Position numbers and translations under genes: made by a program | Notes under the pieces: model-generated | Told to the model about the DNA's origin: nothing | The model's input: only the letters and a program-made list of their open reading frames with translations | Databases searched by the model: none | Source: Microglena sp. YARC | Lineage: Eukaryota > Chlorophyta > Chlorophyceae > Chlamydomonadales > Chlamydomonadaceae | Direction of reading: 5' to 3' | NCBI GenBank assembly: GCA_022414725.1 | Contig: CM039463.1 | Span: forward strand, 28,902,751-28,966,750 | Length of the DNA stretch: 64,000 bases | Part shown: in pieces, positions 56,701-64,000 of the stretch | How the letters are laid out: every line of letters begins with the position of its first letter | Position numbering within the stretch: position 1 is the first letter of the stretch

Positions 56701-57688
56701 AGGCTATGCTGGTTAGGTTGCGTCTACGGATGCAGACTATGAAATTAGTTGCGTCTCAGGATGCAGGCTCTAAAATTTGTTGCGTCTCAGGCTGGGGGTC
56801 CTCCTGGACAACCCTGGTGACGTTGAGTCAGATAGCTCCTTGATATTTATAAATGGGCAATGCGGAGTTTGGACTAACAAGGAGGAAGTCCCACGTGGGT
56901 ACAAATTTAATGCTGCAGATCGAAACACACGCCTTGTGCCTACTAGATTGTACATTTACTTGAATTCGCCTCCTCGAACGACCGCATCCAAGCACACACC
57001 CGCACCTCGGGAAAGTCCATGTTAGCGTGTCTTGTTACCCCCTGAATAATGCCATTCCTGACAGTCATACGTGATACATGATACATGCTGTTATCATCAC
57101 ACTTAGTGGTTTTCATCTTACCTACGGGCACTAGCTTCTAGGTAGCTCCTCTTCCTAGCTATTCAGCCTAACCCAAAGAGGGCTAGTGCACCTAAAAGCC
57201 AGCATAAACGCTTTTCTAGAACGGCTGAAATTTTGGGGCTTTGCTCAATGGTTAACTTGGGGAGCTACCTAGAAGCTGCTGCTTGTAGCTGGAAAGAAAA
57301 ACACTGATCACACTCTTACCTTGAGGGAGTACCCTTGCCATTGGTGTGGGTGACCCTCCCAACAGAGCTTCGCTGGTAAGAGGGGCTTGAAGGAGGTTCC
57401 TTTTGCGGCATTGCTGCAACTACAGCTGCATCCTCACTTGCAACAACTGCTGCGTGTGGGACGCGGCTGGAGATGGTCCCACTTCCTCGCCAAGGTGGGA
57501 GTGGTTTGGGAACACCACCAGGGTCCATTGGACTTCTTGGGCAGGGCTTGGGCTCTGGCTGATCAAACTGCATGATCAGTGACTTCACCATGGAATGCCT
57601 GTCAGAAGCTCCGGCGGCTTGGTCCTTCTGCTTTCGATTTGAAGTACCCATGTCAGCACTTCGGCTGACATCGCGCGGAATCATTGTC
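40915..57688 (-). CDS. Giant Ser/Ala/Pro-rich repeat protein, 3' end not established
   Basis: Four exons on the minus strand, all phase-matched: 57688-57320 (ATG at 57684, possibly not the true start), 55998-50842, 50279-45100, 41416-40915; at least 3,734 aa. Junctions: TCAAG|GTAAGA to CTGCAG|GTC; CTCCCAG|GTTGGT to CTCCCAG|GTTGGT; ACCAG|GTGATG to GATGAAG|GCT; then CCATG|GTGAGT into the 73-bp satellite. No enzyme domain is recognised. Exon 2 has AGLAADPADSGVAG-like repeats, ~21-residue SSMDMGGVPAKNC repeats and LDPSDTSTLAAPG repeats. Exon 3 has SAELPAEGTAVS-type repeats, 17-residue (S/A)TERVAEDSGEVSVP repeats, SKEAEFPMPTPAADTS repeats and DLEPELTAGGLGTPA repeats. A KRVTF motif (codons at 45523-45509) fits the PP1-docking RVxF consensus. 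Mostly disordered by composition. The SPPP-rich stretch just upstream of exon 3 is treated as intron. Function unknown. Confidence 0.65.
41417..42170. repeat. CAACAGCATAAAT degenerate repeats before the 41416 acceptor
   Basis: A block TTGGAGC(C/A)TTCATCATGGA, CAACA recurs at about 41410 and 41490 (and GGACAACAACATAGATTT at 41425 and 41732). It is followed by units of ATCAACAGCATAAATGTAGT. On the minus strand these copies include the acceptor context TCCATGATGAAG|GCTCC. Confidence 0.7.
42284..42380 (-). mobile_element. ATCATATGAT/GCCGGC small repeat, copy 1
   Basis: Matches the reverse complement of 56465-56545: GCCGGC near one end, TTAGCCTAGCCAGGCC next to it, and GATATCATA at the other. A partial direct copy (ACTTAGCCTAGCCAGGCCGC, CGGCATCATATGATACA) lies at 42469-42506, beyond the poly-G run. 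Confidence 0.55.
42380..42437. repeat. (TG)n then poly-G run
   Basis: About nine TG units, then a G run of about 39-40. It separates two partial copies of the small repeat above. True length is uncertain, since homopolymers this long are often misassembled. Confidence 0.95.
42545..42660. repeat. Short inverted-repeat segment, GTGCGACCAGTCGCA
   Basis: Opens with GTGCGACCAGTCGCAAATCA and closes with GGCGACTTGTCGTTGAC. Resembles the ends of the GCGACC family but is otherwise different, so it is possibly a relative. Confidence 0.35.
43471..43610 (+). mobile_element. GCGACC-family dispersed repeat, copy 2
   Basis: Begins TTGTGCGACCGGTCGCACAT, with two GCGACCCTCAGGT motifs, and ends GTGCCACGGGTCCCACCT. 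Inverted relative to 8341-8480. Confidence 0.6.
44178..44208. repeat. Poly-C run
   Basis: About 31 C. A second run of about 20 C lies at 44396-44415. Both follow a shared context ending in GCATG(C/T)TTT(T/C), so the two segments may be related copies. Confidence 0.9.
50282..50500. repeat. GAGGTGGTGAGAAGG minisatellite
   Basis: About 15 units on the plus strand of GGAGGTGGTGAGAAGG with AAAGG variants. On the minus strand it is an extended pyrimidine tract, and each CACCTCCC resembles the acceptor end. Read as protein it gives SFSPPP repeats. Confidence 0.9.
50622..50685 (+). repeat. Inverted copy of the exon-3 start
   Basis: ATCCCCCAGGTTGGTCAGTC, then GAGGGCTTCTCAAGACACCG and ACCACCCTGGAC on the plus strand equals the minus-strand start of exon 3 (50279-50217). 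Transcript from this locus could fold into a hairpin across the acceptor. Confidence 0.8.
55998..56260 (-). repeat. Tandem copies of the exon-2 acceptor of the large gene
   Basis: On the minus strand TTCCTGCTGCAG|GTCTGTCCCAAGC (true, exon base 55998) recurs near 56148 as TTCCTGCTGCAG|GTCTGTCTC and near 56232 as CTGCTG|GTCTGCCCTAAG. The shared downstream text includes GGGTGCTGGCTCAACAGTCA on the plus strand. Confidence 0.8.
56083..56124 (+). mobile_element. SINE tail fragment
   Basis: GGTCCCCTTAACACCACGCC, then CCTACAGGCGTTGTCTTTTT. Equals the last ~40 bp of the two fuller SINE copies. 5' truncation is typical of SINE insertions. Confidence 0.6.
56465..56545 (+). mobile_element. ATCATATGAT/GCCGGC small repeat, copy 2
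   Basis: AATATGATGCCGGCAGTCTG, then ACTAGGCCAAAGTTACCATT through TTTGTATGATATCATATGAT. Inverse of 42284-42380. Confidence 0.55.
57104..57306. mobile_element. hAT-type MITE with perfect 8-bp target duplication
   Basis: 203 bp, the same length as 22139-22341. Ends are TAGTGGTTTTC and GAAAAACACTG, with GCTTCTAGGTAGCTCC and GGAGCTACCTAGAAGC inside the terminal repeats. It is flanked on both sides by ATCACACT (57096-57103 and 57307-57314). On the large gene's strand it sits five bases into the intron after exon 1, leaving GTAAG of the donor and supplying the rest through the target duplication. Confidence 0.9.
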
Positions 57689-57699
57689 CTAGAATACAG

Positions 57700-58035
57700 A
57701 TTGAGGGGAGGAAATGAGAGGAGGGGGATAGGCAGATTGAGGGAGAGGGGAAAGAGGGGGAGGGACATGAGAGAAAGGGGGGGATAGGTAGATTGAGGGG
57801 AGGAAAAGGGGGAGGGGGGGGGGGGGGGGGGCGGCATGAGAGAAAGGGGAGGATAGAACAGATTGAGGAGGAAAGAGGGGGGGGGGGGGGGGGGGGGGGC
57901 ATGACAGAAAAGGGGGGATCGGCATATTAAGGGGAGGAAAGAGGGGGGAGGACATGAGAGGGAGGGGGGATCGGCAGATTAAGGGAGGAAAGAGGGGGGA
58001 GGACATGAGAGGGGGGGGGATCGGCAGATGAGGGG
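57700..58035. repeat. GGGAGGAAAG/G-run minisatellite
   Basis: Units of about 40-60 bp with GGCAGATTGAGGGGAGGAAA, GAGGGGG and GACATGAGAGAAAGGGGG, with G runs up to about 20. On the minus strand it forms a pyrimidine tract leading to TCTGTATTCTAG|GAC, the acceptor of the first recognised exon, and the units repeat its CCTCAATCTG context. Confidence 0.85.
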
Positions 58036-61000
58036 AGGAAATGGCTTAGGGGAATGAGCACAGCACAATGCATACACTCTAGAGTAGGTCCTTCCATACT
58101 CATCAACATACATGTTGGGTACAGTAGGCTAAATTCCAACATTGGGTGGTGCCTGGGGATCAGCCGTTATATATGTTCTCAATGTTGGACTGTTGTATTC
58201 ATATGCAGGGTTGGTTTAGAGGTGGGCATGGGCGATTCAAAAATAGTCGCGAAAGTTGTGTTGAATAGACAAGCGTTGAATATGTGAGCGAGTTGCACGC
58301 ACAAGATTACCAGCCTCAAGGGGTCAGACAACCCTGCATGCAAAGATTCAAAATGGAGAGAGAAGAGAACAACCTGAACATGGATGGATATAATCAGGGA
58401 TTGAAAGGTGACTCTAGGGGGCTCAGCATGAACACATGAGACTCCCTCATATCTGCCAACAAGGCTTTGGGGGGGAAGTGTACAACAGGGGTTTATAAAG
58501 AATTCGACTTTCTGGGACTCTGGCCCGCGGCCTTCCAACAGGCACATTTACAAGCCAACGCTTTTTGAAGCAAAAAAAAACATACGATCCGGAAACTCGG
58601 TCAAAATTGTCAGGTAGGAGGTTCGCCTCGAATGCAGCTCGGCACCGACATTCTAGCCTCGTCCGAATTCGGGCCGCGAGATGGGGAGGTGCTTTACAAC
58701 AGCGCGCTCTAGAAATTTGCTGTTGGCCTGGTGTCTAGAGGACTTAACCTCGACCTCTAGCGCCTGTCCTCGAGCTTGACACTTGACGAATCAGCGGTCC
58801 AACTTGAGTCCACCTTCAGTTTTGAATTGTCCCCTTGCGAAAACTCTTATATCGATCATTCAGCATCTTCGTTTGAAAAAAACTCGAGCGCTAGGCACCG
58901 TGGACATCAGCCAATTGAAACGCTTCGCACCGGCTCTATCTCCCCGCGCTCATATCGGAAGCCCCGTCTGATGTACTCAAATTGGACGGTAGGCTCTCGG
59001 CGAACTGCCAACCCTCAACCCTTCGAGATCTGATCAGTGCGTTGACACCCCTCAGGGTGCGTTGATCAAACAATCTGAATTGCGGGAGTGTATGGTACTT
59101 CGAATAGTTGGAAGTAGTTTTTTTGGGAGGGGGACTTTTTGCGAAAAAAACTATTTTCCCCCCCCTCATCAGAGGACCGACTTCAAAAATGCATCAGAAG
59201 AGAAGGATCATCCCCATGTACGCAAAAAGGGCAAAATGGGACGGTCAGAAAATGACCATGGAACCTGGGCGACTGCGTTGAGGTTGACGCCTGTAGTACG
59301 CTCGTCGTTTCCAGTTCGCTTTCAGTTGGCTTTCAGTCGTGGCTTTTAGGTTCCCAGTCCAGTGGTTCCTGTTGGCTTTCATCCCTGGTTTTCAGCAGGG
59401 CTTGCAGTTTTCCAGTTTTTGGCGGAGCCCCCATGTTTACCCGTGTTTACCCATTTGTCCAGGGGCCCCTGCATTTGTCCGTCCGACCGACCGACCGACC
59501 ATCCATGGATGCATCCATCCGTCTAACCGCGCTGAAGCCTGACACGTCAGCCAACGGTCTCGTAAGCTAACTCGCTTCCGTGCCACCTGTTCGCTCCCTC
59601 GCGATCACTCTCCGCCAATTTTAAGCGTCGCAGGCGACGCTGCATAGAACTTATTTCAGTACGACATTATGATAATATAGCAGGGTGCCCGGGGCCCGCT
59701 AATGGTCGCCCCTCGTGCGTGGCGGAAATTCAGGGGTGCTGGAATGCCGCGCCGCGGCGATTCTTCATTTTTCACTATGACATCCATTGGCACGTCGGAA
59801 CAATGTATATCGGAAACATCTAGGTAGGGTCTTGGGTAAGATTCAACTGAAAATAGTAGGGGGCGCCTGGCGGGTCCCCTGGAGGTCGGCCCCGGGATGG
59901 GTATGAAACACACGACACTGGAGCTTCTGGAGTTTGTAGTTCAGTTGTCAAAATTGTTACATTTCTTATTGAATGTTGAAAAATATGAACAGAGTTTGTC
60001 CACGTGGTATGCCAAGGTGTGAAACGACGGTACAGCGGGATACATTTGCTAATTGCAATCGCCAACAAAACTTGATCGTCAGAAATATTTAACGTAGATT
60101 GTCATGTTATGTTTTATTTCTAGGCTTGGCATCCAATGGTTTTACTTGTAGAACTTGGAGAACTGTGAGAGAGCCGTCATGTATATGTCATTTATTGTAC
60201 CAGGTGTGTGAATGCAGTTGAGGCGGATGCATGCCTTCTTTCCTGGGCTGTTTCTGATGGATGTGAAGTGTGGAGACATGGTTTCCGTGTGTCTACGATA
60301 AGCAGCTTGTTAGTCAGCTGTTGTGTTGGACATGGCTTCCATGGTACTAGATTGAGGTCCACAGGGCAGGAGGGAAACGACAAATGGAAACACCGCGTCT
60401 ACAGTCCGCAACCCTGAGATCCGTACGCGAAGAAGTGCTCTCCGGGGCAAGCTTTCGACTGCAGTTTGGTTCCCAAAGTGCACCATTTGCCGCAGGTACA
60501 GCAATCTCCAAGGAGTTGAGAAGCTCGAAGTTTGCTCTTCCGACCATTTTGGAGTTGCTTTGCGGATTTGAACTTGCTTTCAGACTATCCCAAACTGATT
60601 TGCGACTATTGGAACGTGCGCGGCTTTGCACTGTACGTGGTGTTGCGGACTAATTCAAACTTGCTTTGCGGCTTTCGGAAATCCGCTCCCTGAGATCGGT
60701 TACGCGGATAAAGTGCCCTCAGAGGGTCCGATTCCATGCGAAAGAAAGGTCGGGTTTAACCGTTTCTTGGGGGATTTGAGGGATGTGAGATTTTGAGGTT
60801 TTGGACCGATTTCGCTGCAAGTAATCCGCACTAGTCAGTCCCCCCTTAGGGCGGCCCGACCAACGAGGAAGGGGTACTCCGCAATTGGCCTGAGACAAGA
60901 CCGGAATAAAACAGCTAGGGTCGAACGCTAGGGCTATTGAAATTGAAATGTTACATCCGAGTAATGTGCGACTCTCAGGACGTGAAGTTAAGGACACCAC

Positions 61001-64000
61001 TGCGTAAGCCGGAGCTAGCAGTAGTCACCATTCGAGGGTCGAACGCTAGGGGCTAACCTACTAAGATTTGTTTCGTATCGATGCGATTTACTCGGCCCCC
61101 GGCCGAGGGCCGACCAACGATGACCAGTTCGCTACAGTGCTACTTTGGTTGCCAAAAAAAAGTGCGAACAACTTAGCGACAGGGGTAAACTTCCACATGT
61201 TAAAAAAGTCAAAAAGTTCAAATAATTAGGCACAAGTACCGGTATCGTGCTCCAACAACCCCCCTAACAAGAGTCACTGAAGCAATGTTGACAAATTGGC
61301 CACGTATGCTAGACAAGGACGGAAGGACCTCAGACAATGTAAACCAAATACTAGGTTATGGTAATTAACCCTAAACCTCGTCATGATGATACTAGCCTGG
61401 TCGATCCGAGGTCTTGAGAGTTTTCGGAGTATATACCTGGGTGTGGTATTCAATGAGAAGGGACTGCATGAAAACAACCTTCATGAATGCGCAGCATAAG
61501 ACCGTTTTTGCCGGGGATTGAGCAGCTGTTGCCAGATCTGGGTTGAAGAGATTTGCAGATTCAAGGCGAATAGAATCACACGCCATTTGCTCGTCTGGCT
61601 ATTCCAGTCCTTTGTTTAGGCTTCCGGAGTTTATCTGGTGAGCACTGACACAGGTGGGTATTGGCGAAGGTGCTTACGTTTACAATTCGTGATAGCATGG
61701 CCAGGCCGGCTGGGCTAGGTATAAGAAGGGAAAGGGCGACAGTACCTCAGGGTAACTGGCCCGCCGGTAAGGGTGCCGGCCCTAACGGGTGGAAGGCACT
61801 CACATATGGAAGTTTCCAGGCGAAGGAACTGGTGCCCCCAAGGACACTCTAGCTGAGCCGGAGAATCCGGTCAATACAATTCCCCCCGCCCCCACAATTC
61901 GCTCGGTATGCTTGATATACCGGTACAAGATCCTGAATTAGGAGGTTCTAGGGAAGGGAGGCTAGATGTGAAAATAACATCTGGCATGCATATGGAATCA
62001 CAAAGGGAAAGGCTTTCTGGACTGGCCAACTGAGTCAGAGAGTGGGTGCCTGCTTGTAAAGCATGTGGAAGTACACCTTAGAGTGAAACATGGGCCAGTG
62101 GCCAGTGCCAGGTTCAGTCTAGCTTATCAAAATAGGACTGGATCCAGCTTTGTGGAGCCTGCCAGCGAAGGTTAGCAGCCATATGGCTTTGTTTATCAAG
62201 AGGGGGCTGAAAGCAATCTGTTTCTGGATCTTCCATTAATAAACAACTCTTAAAGTAGACGTCCCCCGCTGGCTCATTGCGATTATGTCCAGATGGGTAA
62301 GGATATAGTGAGATACTTCCGGATCATCTATTAAAGTATCATGAGTCAGGATTTTCAAGATCAATTGTGATTAACTATGGGGTCAGTAAATGACTGTAAG
62401 GGTCTTGCAGGAGCTGGCAGAGAAAGCCAGAAGTAGGTAGCTCCCCATGGTCAAGGGACTATGAGTGATGCTATATCACAGGTTCTTGATCAAAGCTTCT
62501 ACCCAGTTCAGTTCCCCAGTTGAGGTTTGGCAATGGGGCATCCCAATCTCATTGCTCTGAAGTCACAGAAAACTTGGTCCTGGGGCAGAGCTTTGTGTGA
62601 GCATGTCACGACATCTTGGCTAGCAGTTATAGAGGGTTCCAGGTTCATTTTGCATGCCCTTCCCCCTTCTATGGACTGTTCCCTTGAGGAAGTATGAACC
62701 TGGTCTCCATGTGGCTCAGATCTGGATGACAGCTTCTCTTAGGTTCCAACACATAAGGGCAGCTTGGTGTTCACCATTGATGGTCGAAGGGGAGGGGGAA
62801 CTGGCGGTGGCAGCAGTGTTTAGTAGCTTTCATCAACCATCGAATTCCTTCGTTGGCGGCACGCACGAGGTAGCTGCATGAATCTCAGCTCTGTACGTGG
62901 ACAATGGCTTGTGCAGATGCCTGATCTTAGATCGCCCATTGAGATTGCTCCCCCGTTGGTTGAGAAGACGTGAACCTGTTTGTGGACTTCCTTGTGATTG
63001 GACAGGCAGCCATGTTTCAGCGGAGTCACGTTAAGCCACATGTAGGGGTTATCGTTGGGAGAACGTTGTAGTGTGTTGATGCCCCATTGCGTCCTGGGGC
63101 CATCATCCGCTTGGTGCTATGGCCCCAGGTTCACTTGAGCCGACTCTATCCTCGTTGCATGCTTCCATGGTGAGTCCACTCGAAAGCGGTGCTCGCATCT
63201 GCTAGCTCCCTGGCCAATCTGCTTGACTGCTTGGCGACAATGTCAGGTCTATGTGCTTACAACTGCCATGGGGGTTGAGATGAGAGCCGACCATTTTTGC
63301 GGCAAAGACGTGGTTAGAACCTTTGTGCTCCTGGTCGTCATCCTATTGCTGGGTTCACTAGTGCAGTGGAGCATCTGGGTTAGGGAACGGCGGGACAGCG
63401 GAATCCTTGTCGACTGTTGGGTTCAAGGCAAGGCCGAGTGCTTATGTTGGGCGGACGCAGCCAGCGTCCTGGACGGCAACCTTGATTGGCAGATGTGGGA
63501 GCCTTCCGTTCGGGGCCATCTGCCCCAGACCTGATGGCATTCCCTTGTGATTTCGACCTAAGCCCAACAAAAAATCTCAGGCCGCGTCACACTAGACGCC
63601 CGGTCGTCTAGTCTATGTGTTCATAAGGGTCATAGCGATGATCGGTGGGTTTCCCTGCTACCTTTGTCTTAGATGGCTTTTTGTCAAACGGGACCTAGCG
63701 ACTAAAGGAATTCAATCCCATACCCAGAGGAGTGACCAGATACATGGGTGTGTTGTTGATGCTGCGGAGCACCAAAAGAGCAGTCCCCCTGGGGCTCAGC
63801 TAGTACGTATGCCTACCTTCCGCTTGCAACCTCCGAGGAATAAAACACACCGCCGCGCTCGTCCAAGCACTTGTCATATCTCCTTACCGTTGGAGCACAT
63901 GCTGTACCATTGCTCTTGAGGGCTTGTTTGAGACCCATAAAGGCATTTCCACATACGACAGGCCCTGTGGTCCCTGTTGAATCCTCGTGGTTGGGTGCCG
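58036..64000. other. No gene recognised
   Basis: The only structure identified is the dispersed repeat at 59425-59650. Reading frames stay under about 105 codons and show no domain. The last 1.5 kb has several partial open stretches on both strands that could be decayed retroelement sequence, but no reverse transcriptase, integrase or RNase H motif could be found. Confidence 0.4.
59425..59650 (-). mobile_element. Dispersed repeat with GCGTCGCAGGCGACGC palindrome, copy 2
   Basis: Inverse of 26461-26700: GGCGGAGCCCCCATG, GTTTACCCATTTGTCC, CCGACCGACCGACC, CTGACACGTCAGCCAACGGT and GCGTCGCAGGCGACGC in mirrored order. Boundaries are approximate. Confidence 0.6.

Noticed and set aside
63050..63999. 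Retroelement reverse transcriptase or integrase remnant
   Set aside because: Partial open stretches occur on both strands, but no catalytic motif of any such enzyme could be identified, so no class is claimed.

Overview
The window is nuclear DNA of a eukaryote. It has multi-exon genes with GT-AG introns and phase-matched exons, long microsatellites, tRNA-derived SINEs and hAT-type MITEs, and no bacterial operon structure. The species cannot be named from sequence alone. A large, repeat-inflated protist or algal genome fits best. Short TTTAGGG-type telomere-like runs in one intron would suit a green alga, but they are weak evidence.

Layout, left to right. (1) 1-4214: a rearranged copy of 22190-26192, made of an inverted kinase exon joined head-on to the direct 3' half of the same gene; it is a pseudogene. 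(2) 5846-14217 (+): a 5'-truncated nonaspanin (TM9SF) gene in six recognisable exons. It lacks the 5' exons and the segment for about three central membrane helices. (3) 14218-17686: no gene seen, only dispersed repeats. (4) 17687-24758 (+): an intact seven-exon model of a protein kinase-like gene (about 803 aa). The kinase domain has a truncated C-lobe and is followed by a coiled-coil and Pro-rich repeat tail; this is the source of the duplicate in (1). (5) 24759-29859: 3' flank, then dispersed repeats. (6) 40915-57688 (-): four phase-compatible exons of a very large (at least 3,734 aa) Ser/Ala/Pro-rich, repeat-built, probably disordered protein. Its next intron holds a 10.7 kb array (30205-40940) of a 73-bp satellite. 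(7) 58031-64000: no gene recognised.

The main finding is a pattern shared by all three genes. Tandem repeats inside the introns very often contain copies of the neighbouring splice junction, meaning the last or first tens of exon bases plus the donor or acceptor. The extreme case is the 73-bp satellite: read on the minus strand, each unit is the last 24 nt of the upstream exon, a GTGAGT donor, and about 49 nt of intron, repeated roughly 147 times. Other cases are a donor repeated about seven times (11755-12335), acceptors repeated three or four times (7790-8110, 9685-10230), and an intron flanked by 14-bp direct repeats that each carry AG|GT (50280-50841). Introns here appear to grow, and perhaps arise, by tandem duplication across exon-intron junctions. 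All exon models are hand-built from splice sites, phase and family resemblance; no transcript evidence was available.
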